Position numbers and translations under genes: made by a program. Shown piece by piece: positions 13,701 through 24,930 of a stretch of 64,000 bases of DNA. Below the pieces are notes generated by a model, which was not told the DNA's origin, made no database searches, and saw only the letters and a program-made list of their open reading frames with translations. Position 1 is the stretch's first letter. Every line of letters starts with the position of its first letter. This DNA comes from Prostheceraeus crozeri (taxonomy: Eukaryota > Platyhelminthes > Polycladida > Euryleptidae): NCBI GenBank assembly GCA_907163375.1, contig CAJQUW010016988.1:1-64000 (forward strand). Reading direction: 5' to 3'.

Positions 13701-16700
13701 ACCGCTATCGGAAATCATTTGACCTTGAGTGAAAGCGCATCCTGGAAACGTAGATAGAATTGTCGCTATACCACAACACCACAATCAATTTCGATAGACG
13801 ATTGTTATCCTGTAACATCAATTACATAGACTTGATAATAGCAGAATGATTCGATTATGCATCATATTTCTCATGATGTTTTGATTACATTTCTGATATG
13901 TCGAATTCTTTCATATAAATTGTTTATCTAATATCGCGTGATATTTTACACGCTTTCCTAAATTAAGTTTTTAGACAGCCTCTTGGCAAACCATTGGACG
14001 GTAAAACGAAGAAATTGACAGTACTGTAAGAAGCAGCAGAAGTGAAGAGAATATGGACCGTAATAACTCCTGATCTGAATGTAAACACAAGCAAAATATT
14101 CGTTTTGTATTGGCACCAATTATAGCATAGCAACATAAGCTCGTAGCACGCTACATGTTTTCTATTAATTTTCTAAAGAACTAGCCCCATACATGTATGT
14201 TCAACTTCTGTTTTGGGTTGACCCGCCATGTCCTGTTTGGCTGACGAGGCTCCTGTCTCATTGTATCTACGACAAATGGCGGAGCAGCCACTGCGCCAAC
14301 CGTACAGGCTTCTCCCAGAGGATAAGTATGTGGATGCAAGAGAAAAGATGCATGATGCAATCAATGGATGTGTTGCAGAGTGGCAAGAATGGGAAGTGTG
14401 TAGGAGGGTTGATTTTACGTGTGCGTTGATCATAGATGAATTTCTTAATAAGTGTGAGTGGGTTAAACTGTATGTATGTGCCGGTGAAATGTTCTGCGTG
14501 ATGTATGGGAGGATGCATAACATGGATTTCTTGACACTAGTGTGCCGTTGGTGTTTTATTATGGTGCAGAACTGGAATTTTATTATCCCAGCTAAGAGTG
14601 AATGGAAAGGGGCTGCCAGATGGCTGCATCTTTTGAACATCGAAAAAAACATCGACGGTTGAGATTAATTAACATGATGGTCGGCGACCACCAGGAAGAA
14701 CTAGGAGGAATTGACAAGCCTGCATCCAAGAAGACTTGGAGATGTTAGAGGTGTCGGAAGACATTGCGTAATTTAAGCAGCAGGTGGGAACACTGATGTT
14801 AGCGTTGTTGTTTGTCGGTATGCTACCGTCCGATGTGCAAAAGTTGAAGAGGGTGGGACCACGGACTTCTATAATAAGCAGAAATAGAAGTCCGTGGTGG
14901 GACATAGAGATTACCTCCTAGGGAACTTCAGACTTTATGATCTGCTTTGTGGGTGGTTTTCTTGAATAAGATATACATGTAGCTTACCATGAATTTCATG
15001 ATTATGATACTATCGCTCCAAATTAAAGAATTTGTTATCTTTGTCTGCTTGGCGACTTCGATATGCACTAATCTACCGGTATATCTTTAAAATGTTCAAA
15101 GGAAATATCAACTTGCACTGACACCATTTTTAATTTTCCTATCGCTGCCGTGACAAAGAAAGTACCTTGCTCGATGCCACAGATGAAACACCGAAATCGC
15201 CGCGACGTTTTATTGTTCGCATAATATAGCACTGGAATGCTTTGCCATCCGATGTGAGAAACATGGTCTCCGATAGTGGCAACGGGGTTAGCATCAATTG
15301 TAACATAATGCCTTGGACATATTTAGATGTGATGATATTGTGATTCGCAGCGATTGCAAATTATTCTTGAAACCACTGATGACAGTGTTGTTGATCACGC
15401 GTAGTGCAGTTTATGTGGAGTGGTTGGACTTAAAGTCGTTTTGGAAGGGGAGCTGAGGGAAGTTTCACTCGTCTCAAGGCAGGGGTAAAGCCTTCACACA
15501 CACGCGCAAAGCCATCACCAGGTCACGGTAAGTTAACTGCAGTGCAACAAGGAGTACTTATAAATGACTTACAACCGCATAATCATTTTATATATATAAT
15601 TCTATATTTCAGTAAGAGTGTCAGTAAAGGTACAGTAAGTAATACATGCAAATCATCAGTAGTATAAGACACGTGTTAAAGACCATTACGAAAAGTCAAT
15701 TAAGAGTCAAAAATATTTAGAACACCTAACAATCAATTTTTCTAAAGTCGGCTTCCCGACAGACAAATTCGATATCAACATTTTGTGAATCGTCGTTGAA
15801 ATAGAGTGACCTAGATCCACGTAAGCATAAAAGACAAGAACGTAACAGATGAAAGGACAGTCTAGTCCTCACCCAGCTGATGGTCTTGCTGTACTCGACA
15901 TTCCTTTTTTCAGATAATTTTTCGGATAGTCTTTTGTAGAATGCGCGACATTCTTTCGCCATACCACCGGTACATGAAAAGACCAACGGAGTAAAAGAGC
16001 CTTGATCTACTAAGCATATTCTTTCGTTGTATGATCGCTTCTTTGATTCTTCATGCTGCCGATGAGCAGAGGAAAGTTCGAAATCAAGGTTAGTCTTGGC
16101 TAGCGGGTTGAACACCCTTACGTCGAAATATGCCATTTGCCCCTCGATCCAGACACCCCTGGCTGCTATGTCAACACGAGCTTCATCGGTAATAACAGTG
16201 CTTTTCGGGAATGATTCTCCTGATAGTGGAGTTAAACAAGGCTCTACCCTGGAGCACTTGTAGCATTCACTTAACAACCCAGCAGTGAAGTCCTGATCTC
16301 ATTATGTCTCAATGAGATGAGTCCTCCTTTTTTACAGGAGAATGCGTGTTCAATGTCAAAATTAAGTCCACATACACACTTACTTGGCAAATCTTGAAGT
16401 GGGATGTTGTATCTTATACGAAGACTATCCCAAAAAGCTTGTTTTTCCAAGTAAAACCCATGTTCTTTCAAGGGCATTGATGTTAGCCAACTGGACGCTC
16501 CAATTTCATTGGCGGCCTCAACCATTCGCAGGGTAATTTTATCACTGATTGCTCGTTTGATTTCACTTAAATTTCCTTTGTATTGTACATGTTTTTCTTT
16601 TCTTCTTGTTTTGACTGCTTCACTTCGCATCTGACTCACATTTCTATCATATTGAGAATCTTGAGACTTCACTTTTTCAATCATGTCTTTTGTGATTACT

Positions 16701-19180
16701 CTTGAAGCTTCGTATTCCTCTTGGCATCGAATGGTAGGAATGTGGATTCCAAGGCCTCCTAGTTTTGGTGGAAGCGAAAAAAGCTGCCTTTCAATATCAC
16801 TGCATTCATATCCGTTAAATAATGCCGGAATGAGCGAATGTCGAATACTATATTCCAAAGGCTCCAGAAGTTCGGTGAGATTAGGAATCGTTCGCATAAA
16901 GTAGGTATACTTGTGTTGAATACCTCTTGTGAATGCAGCATAGGCGGAATGTGGAAATGAATTTGCAACTTTCGAAAGTTCTTTAATCTCATCGACCCAA
17001 TCTCGTACTTTTTTGCTGACATACTCTCGCTGAAATTATTATTGCCGACACATGCACCAAGATGTTTATTACCCTCAGACGTAATTTGTATTTCACTTTT
17101 TGAAAAGACTTCAGTGGCTTTCAAGAGGTGAGCGTCTTTGACAATCAGCACACTTTTAGAAGGGTTAGGAAAATACCCGATGTAGGGTCCAAAATTTTCA
17201 ATGAAGTTCCACCATTCTTTTAGTTGAATCAAAGTGCCAACCCCTGCAAAATCGTCTGCAAAGGCTACCTTTTTGACATTGTCAACCTGATTGCCGCATT
17301 GCGAGCTCAGCAGCGGTAAAATAGCGAGAGCATACATGGGCATAGCTACAGGATCACCTTGTGTTGTGCCTTCATTTGATTGTAGTTCCAATCCTCCAGT
17401 GACAAATAGGCGAGCAGGCAAGTGATAACTGTTGGAAACAAAGGTGGCGAATTCTGGGCAGAGAATTTTCATGTTGTGAATTGCTACTTTGCGGTTAATG
17501 GAGTTGAAAGCGTTATGTGCGTCGATTTGTAATATTCCATGATTGTCATCGTCATTAAATAAATCAACCACTGCGTGTATTGCTATCTCACATCCTGCTT
17601 TCTGACCCGCACATAGCTGTAAATTTCCAGCCGAATATAACAAGTCGTTGCGTAAAGTATATATCACGGATTTCGCAATAATTCGTCGCAAAATTTCTCC
17701 TATTCCAATCGGGCGTACACCTGGATCTTTAGACAAAGGAATCAAACGGCAGGCAAGTAAAGCTTCCAAGGATTCTGGATCTGGAATTTCTTGTGTGCAT
17801 AAACTCTTTGCCATTCTCGCGATGGCCTTTCGAAGATCGAGACCTGCTGTGCCATAAATGCTGCTTCCTAGCATCCTGCGCCATTCTTCAGCGTTGAATT
17901 GCGATACACCAGCGGCTCCTTTTATGTTCATGGCAGCGTTCAATACTGTGTCGTCGTTGAGTTTTTCAAATATAACGGGATGAATAACATTGATTGGGCC
18001 TTGAAGCATCATTTCTTCGTTTATAGGACTCGGATTTGGGTGCTTGGCCTTCAGATCTTCAATGGTAGCTGAGGTAATAGGGAGAATACTACTACCAGAC
18101 AACCGCATAATCTCACATTCAGTCAACAAACATGCATCATGAAAAATATGATTTCTAATTTTTGCGATTTCTTATCAGATGAAATTTACTCTTCAGAAAT
18201 TAGTATATTAGATCATAAAGTTCTTTATAACAACTGACGTTCTACAAATAAATTCATGAGCAATCACATCGGTTTCAGCATATTAAACTGATGACTTGAA
18301 CTGCTGCCCCGATTGTATAAAAAAATCTAAATAACTTCACTTGGATGCGTAATCTCAAAAGGTGATTCACTATCTTGTTAGTATAACAAATAGAAATTAG
18401 TCATCGTCACAGTCAAACAATGGGACAGATGTCTAGATTCGTTTTCAGTTGCAAGCTTATGGTACACACACAAGTCACCCACTGGCATCAACCATGCATC
18501 AGCATATTCATGGCGCAGTCGAAGTAGATAAATAAAGTTATAAAGACATCAATTACAGCAGAAAGGCCTAAAATGCTAATTAGAGACTGATAACATGAAA
18601 TTAGGTACATAGGCAGCATAATGTAGGTGTTCCGATAACAGTTTGGAATTTAAATCCACACAGTAGAACTTACTCTGTACTGATTCATTACGTCTGCTGG
18701 AATGAAGGTGCGGAGGAGTTGGGTTTGTTTATGTATTGGAGGAGTTGGCCGGGAGTGGGAGCGTCGTGTTAAGACTGACAGATGAGAACGCTTCAACAGA
18801 CCGACATTGTGTAATTCATTGCGAGCAACCGCCGACATGTCATGGGTACGCCGTGTCCATCTATGTAGCCTTTGAAGTCTCTCACCTAGATCGACGTGTT
18901 GTGGGGAGGAGTCTTGTGGCAGAGCTAACGCTGGACTGGCCATTACAGCAGCCATATTTTGTGGTCCAGCGGCGCTCGGATTCATCATTTGTGAATGTCG
19001 CATAAGGGATGTAAATGTCTTGTGTATTCGGCCAAGCACCTGTCGCGGATTGGCCTCCGGATGTGTGAGAAACAAAAGATCTGATCTGAGAGACCGAGTT
19101 GAAGCCAGGCTCTCATTAGCAAAGTGAGCCACCTCGGCGATATTCAGCGATTTAAAGTGCTCCATCTGTACCGCGGACAT
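1289..19180 (-). CDS. MED27: Mediator of RNA polymerase II transcription subunit 27
   Basis: The gene is read as two minus-strand coding exons, 19180-18674 and 1708-1289, joined in phase 0, giving 308 residues (human MED27 is about 311). Mediator bridges activators and RNA polymerase II in the nucleus, and MED27 belongs to its upper head/tail region. The terminal exon matches the conserved MED27 C-terminus strongly: a QVFQKV block, a W-x-x-S-Y-x-x-LF block, then CVNC and a DGLPPVWRD motif, ending with an H-E-G-C that could complete a zinc site. The first exon matches more weakly, through a LQ-x-x-x-x-W block and a LLKRS-RR-basic stretch before a VMNQ segment. The donor is CAGTACAGA|GTAAGT and the acceptor TTTCAG|CTGGAA. 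The start chosen (MSAVQ) lies 11 bases inside a possible acceptor, so a 5' UTR exon upstream is likely. The ~17 kb intron carries several transposons. No coding break is visible. Confidence 0.88.
1709..2879. other. MED27 intron, left part; nothing recognised
   Basis: AT-rich intron sequence between the MED27 acceptor and the foldback element. It contains no conserved reading frame or inverted repeat that I can support. Confidence 0.6.
2871..2879. repeat. Target-site duplication of the foldback element, left copy
   Basis: CATAATGCA lies immediately outside the left terminus. The identical nine bases occur at 11160-11168 outside the right terminus. Confidence 0.88.
2880..4545 (+). repeat. Left inverted arm of the foldback element
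   Basis: The arm has a head (2880-3239) followed by the 157-bp array (3240-4545). The head holds the motif TGTGAAGTTAGCCGTAC three times (about 2885, 3057 and 3229), so it looks like two diverged, longer versions of the array unit. In two of the three positions the motif sits between TGGTACGG and CCGTACCA, forming an interrupted palindrome (3048-3075 and 3220-3247). The arm stops abruptly at 4545, where unit sequence gives way to unrelated core. Confidence 0.9.
3240..4545 (+). repeat. 157-bp tandem repeat array, about 8.3 copies
   Basis: Unit starts (CCGTACCACTTG) recur every 157 bases from 3240 to about 4497. Copies differ by only a few substitutions. Each unit contains the perfect hairpin AATCCGCA-CAAA-TGCGGATT and the half-site CCGTACCA. 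Because 157 is not a multiple of three and the unit has few stops, long reading frames appear on both strands. They are a by-product of the repeat and not genes. Confidence 0.95.
4546..9864. other. Unique core of the foldback element
   Basis: About 5.3 kb of AT-rich sequence with no recognised transposase, RT or host-like protein. The longest frames away from the arms are about 100 codons and look random. The only clean local structure noted is an 11-bp-stem hairpin at 8266-8299 (CGTTATTCGCA / TGCGAATAACG). The core is far too long to be a simple spacer between arms. It could be captured host DNA, or decayed or spliced coding sequence that I cannot identify. Confidence 0.6.
9865..10804 (-). 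repeat. 157-bp tandem repeat array, about 6 copies, inverted
   Basis: Same unit as 3240-4545 on the opposite strand. The innermost unit (9865-10020) is the most diverged, which suggests that turnover is stronger towards the outer end. Confidence 0.93.
9865..11159 (-). repeat. Right inverted arm of the foldback element
   Basis: Reverse complement of the left arm: an array of about six 157-bp units (9865-10804) and then the head (10805-11159). The two heads read identically over the blocks I compared, including the third internal TGTGAAGTTAGCC motif. The inner edge cuts a unit at a different point from the left arm, so the arms have unequal copy number. Confidence 0.9.
11160..11168. repeat. 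Target-site duplication of the foldback element, right copy
   Basis: CATAATGCA is the exact partner of 2871-2879. The next bases on the two sides differ, so the duplication is nine bases long. Confidence 0.88.
11169..12124. other. MED27 intron, nothing recognised
   Basis: AT-rich intron DNA right of the foldback target duplication. No coding or repeat structure can be supported. Confidence 0.55.
12125..12280 (+). mobile_element. tRNA-derived SINE
   Basis: An A-box-like TGGTAGAGTGC (12152-12162) is followed 34 bases later by a good B box, GGTTCAAACC (12186-12195), as in a tRNA-type RNA polymerase III promoter. A related copy lies on the minus strand at about 33300-33505. Shared sequence continues past the B box (CGGGTCAAAC, then GGTCTGCGT), so this is a dispersed family and not a tRNA gene. 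The element boundaries are approximate. Confidence 0.65.
12533..12628. mobile_element. Short inverted-repeat element (mini-MITE)
   Basis: The left end TGAAATTTCTTCGGAT and GCGTCT are repeated inverted at 12604-12628 with two or three mismatches, enclosing about 45 unique bases. It is too short to code. No convincing target duplication was seen. Confidence 0.5.
12640..14660. other. MED27 intron, no gene recognised
   Basis: AT-rich sequence. At 14173-14662 both strands are open for about 145-160 codons, but neither translation resembles a family I know. The plus-strand frame runs into the LINE scrap at 14662. Confidence 0.5.
14662..14765 (+). pseudogene. LINE reverse-transcriptase C-terminal scrap
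   Basis: One plus frame reads GRRPPGRTRRN, a stop, then QACIQEDLEMLEVSEDIA. The G-R-P-P-G-R-x-R-R...-I-x-E-D-L signature is typical of the extreme C-terminus of many non-LTR retrotransposon ORF2 proteins. A stop replaces the usual tryptophan after RRN. The upstream open frame (14228-14662) may belong to the same relic but is not recognisable. Confidence 0.4.
14858..14898. other. Perfect 15-bp hairpin
   Basis: ACCACGGACTTCTAT and its exact complement flank an 11-base loop (14873-14883). Stop codons are nearby in all frames. It could be the core of a tiny inverted-repeat element. Confidence 0.5.
14905..15725. other. MED27 intron, nothing recognised
   Basis: AT-rich spacer that includes the downstream flank of the RLE-type LINE. 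No tail repeat or target duplication of that element could be fixed. Confidence 0.5.
15726..18129 (-). mobile_element. RLE-type non-LTR retrotransposon, RT plus endonuclease ORF
   Basis: The translation runs from 18129 down. It holds a reverse transcriptase (RPIGIGEILRR, then DAHNAFNSINR with the first catalytic Asp, EGTTQGDP, and AFADD at about 17262-17251), a thumb-like region, a zinc-knuckle motif CVCGLNFDIEHAFSC (about 16385-16340), and a PD-(D/E)XK-like nuclease (ARVDIAARG...YFDVRV, about 16180-16090). The RT, CCHC, restriction-like endonuclease order is that of R2/NeSL/R4-type LINEs. Two single-base frame changes, near 17025 and near 16285, split the frame; otherwise it is well preserved. 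The N-terminal DNA-binding domain is not seen upstream, so the copy is probably 5' truncated. I do not assign a clade. It lies inside the MED27 intron on the gene's own strand. Confidence 0.82.
18130..18673. other. MED27 intron next to the donor site
   Basis: AT-rich intron between the LINE and the MED27 donor. No separate feature recognised. Confidence 0.5.
18674..19180 (-). other. MED27: MED27 first coding exon
   Basis: This exon is 507 nt and encodes 169 residues. It starts MSAVQMEHF and ends at the donor CAGTACAGA|GTAAGT. GC content is clearly higher than in the surroundings. An acceptor-like pyrimidine tract and CAG at 19194-19192 suggest a separate 5' UTR exon. Residues around HRWTRRTHD...LLKRS and the following RRSHSRPTPP correspond by position and pattern to the human MED27 middle region. 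The N-terminal helical part is poorly conserved, as is usual for this subunit. Confidence 0.8.
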
Positions 19181-19861
19181 TGGACCACGATCTGAAGAGT
19201 AAAATGTAAAAAAAAATGAAAGCCAAGACATTCATTTTCTTACTACAAATTGAAGATGATATATCAAATTCATGATTTTTAAGAGCACTTCTTGAGTATA
19301 CTCAATCTGCAAGGGGTGCTCCGGACTTGTGTATTTTATAAATTTGACACGAAATTTATCATATGAAAGATTGGTTCATGTGATGTGAAGAAATGCGGAG
19401 TCGAAAAGAGCGGGTCTAGAATAAAACTCCGACTCTGTTTATCTTTGCAACTCCGATTCCGGCAAAAAGTACCGACTCAGACTCCGCATCCCTCTTCAAA
19501 TTTTGCAGGAACTGCATTAAAAATGTCAGTGAAATATTTATATAGAATCATGGTTAAGCTCATTGCGTTAATTACAGGTGCAAAAGATAATAATTTAGTC
19601 AAATGCAGTAACCTACCCATTATGAGTATTCTTTAGTTCATACACACCATAGAGGCATGACTGCTGGATATTCAAGTTGTTTAAAGTGGAGATGAAAATG
19701 TCCAGCATGTATTTGTAACGGAAACAAAATTATCAAAGCAGTGTCTGTGAAGGTGTCTTACAGCTCCAACTAAACTCACTAAGCGGGCTAAATCACATTG
19801 CGAATGAAGGTGGTGACAAATCACAGCCAATGGACAGCTTTTGGCAAGCTGTACAGTATTG

Positions 19862-20053
19862 AAAATAGGTTTGGAAAAGTGTCATTCATTGTTATATAAA
19901 GCTAACAAAAAGTCAATATATTTCGGCTATTTACAGCATAGTCATTATCATATTTTTCTTGATAATGGCTATGGTGTAAATAGCCGAAATATATTAGCTT
20001 TTTGTGCGCTTTATATAACAATAAATAACTTGACTTTTTTCCAAACCTATTTT
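19862..20053. mobile_element. Long imperfect hairpin with Penelope-like 3' end motif
   Basis: AAAATAGGTTTGG at the left is repeated inverted at 20041-20053, and pairing continues imperfectly through ~85-bp arms to an 11-base loop. Both arms contain TAGCC followed by GAAATATATT, preceded by a complementary GGCTA or GACTA, that is, a short stem-loop followed by GAAAYATT. The same arrangement marks the 3' end of the Penelope-like element near 40170. I interpret this as two opposed copies of such an end, or a MITE derived from one. The inverted repeat is certain; the family is inferred. Confidence 0.55.
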
Positions 20054-20897
20054 TAATTATGCACAACAATCAAGGCATATTTCCTCAAGGTATACAGTGA
20101 TAAGCGGCTGTTGTGATGTGCGACTCTCGTCATCACGGAGAGTGACGATCATCACCCTTGAGAACTTGATGGTCTAATTTCTTTCTCCATTTTTTTTTTC
20201 TTCTTCCACGGCTCTTTCTTCAGCTGAGCAATTGTGCATCATGCATACAATTTTCGACCTTCGTGGAGATCAAAACTTTCTGTAAATATCGCGCTTCAGC
20301 ACTTCGATGCCATCAATATCAAACTAGAAATGTGCTGATTTGCAGCACGTGACATCTTTAGTCATAATTGATCACAAGGCTTCTGGCTGTACGTTTTGGT
20401 ATACTGTTATCTTACAAGTGAATTCCAACACCGCTTCATTTGATTGACAGCATAACAGCGCCGCTCCAATTAACTGATAGCAAACTGAAAGATTCGCAAA
20501 ATCAATCAGTGACTTTCATATAGGTTATCCCACTAAAGTGCTGAGCTCGAGATTTTCTCGGATTCTGCTCATCTCGACAAACTATCGAAATTGTTATCAA
20601 ACTATCAAATTGCAATAGAAAAGTTTCGGTGGTCTGATAAAAAATATGAATTTTATCAACTTCAATGACCGGAACTAATTTTCGCTATCTTACTTTTTCC
20701 TGAAGATTTGGTCTACTTGATCGATGTGAAGCATTCTTCATACCGTGAAGGGCTCTTATCACAAATTTATGGTTGACTGAACATGTTGTTCAAAAGTTTA
20801 CAGCGGTTTATATATGCGCTATAAGGCACCATAAATTTTATTGCATACAGATGTACGCAATCAAACTTATTGAATAGACATTGGTTGGTCATTTTTC

Positions 20898-21091
20898 TCA
20901 TGAGTATTAATTGGGGAACCAAGTACAGATGATGGTAATTATATATACTCTGGCGCTTTATTAATTTCGGCCTCCAGTTAGACCATCATCAGAAACAGAG
21001 GCTCACCCTGCTGCTTAAAGCGATTAAAATATTCTTTAAGCGAGCAGAAATAATTACCATCTATACTTGGTTTTCCAATTCAAACTCATGA
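20898..21091. mobile_element. Inverted-repeat element with Penelope-like 3' end motif
   Basis: The ends TCATGAG...AATTGG..AACCAAGTA.AGAT..GGTAATTAT form an imperfect ~45-bp inverted repeat. On the minus strand the interior reads GATGATGGTCTAACTGGAGG and then CCGAAATTAATAAAG, a short stem followed by GAAAT. This parallels the other candidate Penelope-like ends in the window. No coding capacity. Confidence 0.5.
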
Positions 21092-22272
21092 ACAAAAATT
21101 AATGTTACTTGATGATCCAAATGCTCTTGTACTCTAATTGTCATCAAGTATAACTGACCTGACAGCAATTGAAGACGTAATATGGGGTGACGTGGTATGT
21201 TCTGTAGCAGCAGTAGAATACAGTGACCGCATCTTTAATTAAGATAGATCAACAATGAATTCCATGAGCGTTCACCAAGGAGCATACATCAGACAACACA
21301 TCAGCGTACATTAAGTTTCATAATTTTACTAAAATTATTCTCACAGATCATGGTATCAATTCTAATGAATTAAATTCCATTGTAGGCTAACTTTTTTTAC
21401 CTATATTAGGTGTATAGTAATAATATTACAGGTATTAACGAATTGCAGACAGCAAACATTGCAGCAAAAGCGCGAACAATTATTAAAGAGCTTTCTTTCT
21501 TGTATAAAAGATGGAAAATGTGTACGCATTTTTGGAAAACGCCTCCTCTCTCTCTCTCTCTCCTACACGCAACTGCACGGATTTCGCCAAATACACACTT
21601 CCTTCTCTGACTGCGTGCCACTGCACGTGTAGCCCTTAATGTCACTTTCAAAAATGATCGAGCACGTTTCAAAGGTATAACAGATCAGTAGAAACGGATG
21701 TGGCAACATCAAGAATTACCTCCATCATAAAATCGCTTCAAAGTGTCCCTCATATTTTCAAAAGCAGGATATATAATATTAATACTCATACAATCAGGAA
21801 ATTAATTTTAAATGGATGTTTTTTAAATGAACATTTAGCTTTCACTGATCAGTAGAGGCGTAGCGGAGATTATTCTCACATTGGACATCAGAATCAGATA
21901 CGGCTATTTCAAACATCGATCAATGTCGTCAGTAATTGCCATCTTGAGCAAAACTACAAGGCTTCTGTAGCACTTCTCACGATTTGTTGCTACACACCTT
22001 TGGTCTTCCGGTTGGGAAATTGACTAACGAAGCTCGTGTCAGATCTCACAGTACATAGTAGCAGGTTTCGCGCCATGTGGATGCTTAATAGACTGCGATG
22101 ACATGGGAGTTAAATGCAGCTATCATTAATGCGTTTATAGCTATCGAAATATGTAATATCAAATGTACTTTAAAATACGCAATATAATATGTACTAAATA
22201 TGTAATAAAAAAATAAACCGTAAAAATAACACTAACTGCTAGCTTTTATAATAGAGAAAGATCATTCAAAGT

Positions 22273-22530
22273 ACCTAAAATCTCCTATTGCAGTGGCAAA
22301 ACTGAAGCTTTTTAAAGTTAGTTTCAGTGAGACTTCGTCTTTTATCCGACATGATGTCCTTGTAGGATGAATAACTCCGCGGTGCGTCGCAGCTGACTTT
22401 TTGGCAATTACCAATATTCTTCAAATCAGATAAACTCCAATTTGCAATAGGTCTACGTCCAACTTGCAAATACGGAAGAGTTTGGCGATCACGAAGAGCA
22501 TACAAGGTGGTTCTGAGTTCCTTATATCCA
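22273..22530 (-). other. Unassigned open reading frame
   Basis: A minus-strand frame reads through ELRTTLYALRDRQTLPYLQ and GRRPIANWSLSDLKNIG with low complexity absent and non-random composition. About 200 bases upstream another frame contains LCDPTQELEGRLRPSDSRE. The two could be parts of one decayed element or host exon. I recognise neither. No splice sites joining them were established. Confidence 0.25.
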
Positions 22531-24228
22531 GAGATTTTGCTAAAAAACTGTTGAATTTTTCATTATCTATTGGATGATTTGCGAGTGATCGCTACATTTT
22601 TTTTCCAAAATTTCACGAGAGTCGCTAGGCCTCAGTCTCCCTTCAAGCTCTTGAGTTGGATCACACAATGGTTTCAAATTCAATAGGCATACGTTATACA
22701 AGCTTTTCGCAGTTCCTCAAACTTTCGAATGACCATCCTTGCCTACGCCATTCCACTTGTCGACTTTAAACTTAAACATGAACACATAACTTTGAGGCTG
22801 TCGGAACAGAATCACTCGTACTCAATCATTTACAATGGAACTTTCTTCATTGGATCCAAAACAGGGTTGAATATGTGCATACACAAACACATATTTACCT
22901 ATGTAATCACATGCAAAAGATGTATTAAATATGTTTTATCTAAATACACATTTTCCTGGCTCTAGTCATTAATATCATATTATCCCATTTAAAGAAATAT
23001 GTTTCTGGGACAATGTTTCTCACCCAATTTATTCAACTTCATTGAGCTCCTCAATTTGCCAGACCCGTGTTATTTTACACAGCCTGCGCAATGGCGAGAC
23101 AAAAGTGATTTTATGCCCCATTCTGAGCACTTTTATTGCAATGCAATTCGTCTGATCATACATGGGAGTGGTGAATTCTAACTGAAGATGGCAACAATCA
23201 AATACAATTTCGTATAAGGTATCGCACATTACACTCGTATTTTGACTTAAATACATTCAAAGACATCTGAGCTAACGCGTATGTAAATAGCTGATTGCGA
23301 ACTTCGACACACAATTCGTAAATATATTTCGAGCGCACTCGGAGCATCATTTCGAGTGCGAAGCAGACGTTGAACACCTGTCCTGATAAAATAAACTTGC
23401 GAAGTCAACTACTCAATTCTTTCACACCCTTCTCATAGTCAATTTGAAATCCATTCAACAACCATGGGAGCCAAAGCAATAGATGAAAAATGATTTATTG
23501 CATAGCATTAAATAACTGACTTACATGTTTAATAGCATGAATGTGTAAGTATGCACTATGTATGTATTCAGCTACTATATTCAATTATCCACGAAAACAT
23601 TAAGCTACTCTCCTAGTTTTAACTTAGGACGCACCAGTGGTTATGCATGTGCAGTGTATTTACAAGGAATCTAGAATTAATTGAGAAAATGTCCACTCAA
23701 TATTACACAAGTTACAATATAAAAAGCTACAATATTATCTTTAAAATCACACAAAATTGAATTGTAGTTTAACAGAAACTTTGAAAAGCTATGATGATTT
23801 ATGCATTTATATTTCATGAAATTCGTGAAATTGTACTTTCACTAGCATGTATTCTTTGTCGCATTTTATCATTTGTCACTGGAAAGCGTTTTACAATACG
23901 TGTAGATCATGTTCGTTTCTGCATTTACTTTTTGCTCACGAATCCAAACATGTGTGATTACACTGTTCAACTCAGGCAGCCTCCAGCGCACCGAGTCCGA
24001 TACTAGAACGTTATGGAAAGGAAGTTAAGTTTATGATACTTTATAGCATTTGAATTGTTTTACTATTTTATCAGTTTAGAAAACTTTTTCAAAGAAAATA
24101 CTGCACTTCCCTCTATTACATCAAATCTGAAGAAGCAAATATCATGGTTTTCATCCTATGGTATTCGCTTTTGAGCTGCGAAATTTTGGAGCATTAATCT
24201 GTTACTTATTTTGTTGCATTGATGATGC

Positions 24229-24312
24229 CCGCTTCGCTTTGCTATTCACATATGAATCAGCAAAACGCGTCTGCTCTAGCGCATTTGGAATACTTGCAAG
24301 AGAAGTCTCTAC
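24229..24312 (+). pseudogene. Possible Harbinger transposase scrap
   Basis: One plus frame reads LLFTYESAKRVCSSAFGIL and then AREVST before a stop. The spacing F-x-Y-x-S-x-A-x-R-V...AFGIL resembles the conserved C-terminal segment of PIF/Harbinger nucleases (FNYRLSRARRVVENAFGIL). Only this short block is visible, so the call is tentative. Confidence 0.3.
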
Positions 24313-24930
24313 CTAGCGTTGAAAATGATTGGTTGAAGTCGTTCCCAGTTGTAGGTCCCAGGTTTACAGAGTAAAAGTATGAAGATGCATTGAAAGAGAG
24401 TAAGCGGGATACAGCAACAAGTCCATCAGGCACCATGTCCGAAATGGGACATGCTACACTGAAAGTTACTTCCCTTGCTGCTGGGCAGTGTGGGATGGTT
24501 GATCGACCTAGCTAAGTCAATTCTTTGGCGGGGAACAATCGAGACTGCATTCTCCTGCATGTAGTCGAATAATAGTCGTCAAAATTCTTGATTTGGACGC
24601 TTCAAGGTTGTCTCCATCGCTACAAAGTTCAAATTCTTGACCGATTGACCATGAGCTGAAGGCTGCACGGTTATTTCGGATTGCTTTCGTTGATAAAATT
24701 GCAAATATTTTTGCGGACACGGGGTGTGGCGGAGGATATCCACAATAAGTGGCGCCCATTGCAACACGTGCTCGAAAACTATTCGATAAATTCCGAAATC
24801 GACGCTTCCAAAAAACCAACCTCAGTCTCCAAAACCAGATATCATTAACGCCTTTTTCGGCTTAAATCACCAGAGAAAACATGACAGACTGATGTTGACC
24901 ACATTTATACCTTTTTGAAATACAATAACT

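Noticed and set aside
14173-14662. Overlapping ~150-codon frames on both strands
   Set aside because: Neither translation matches a known family. The plus frame may be LINE relic leading into 14662, but that cannot be supported.
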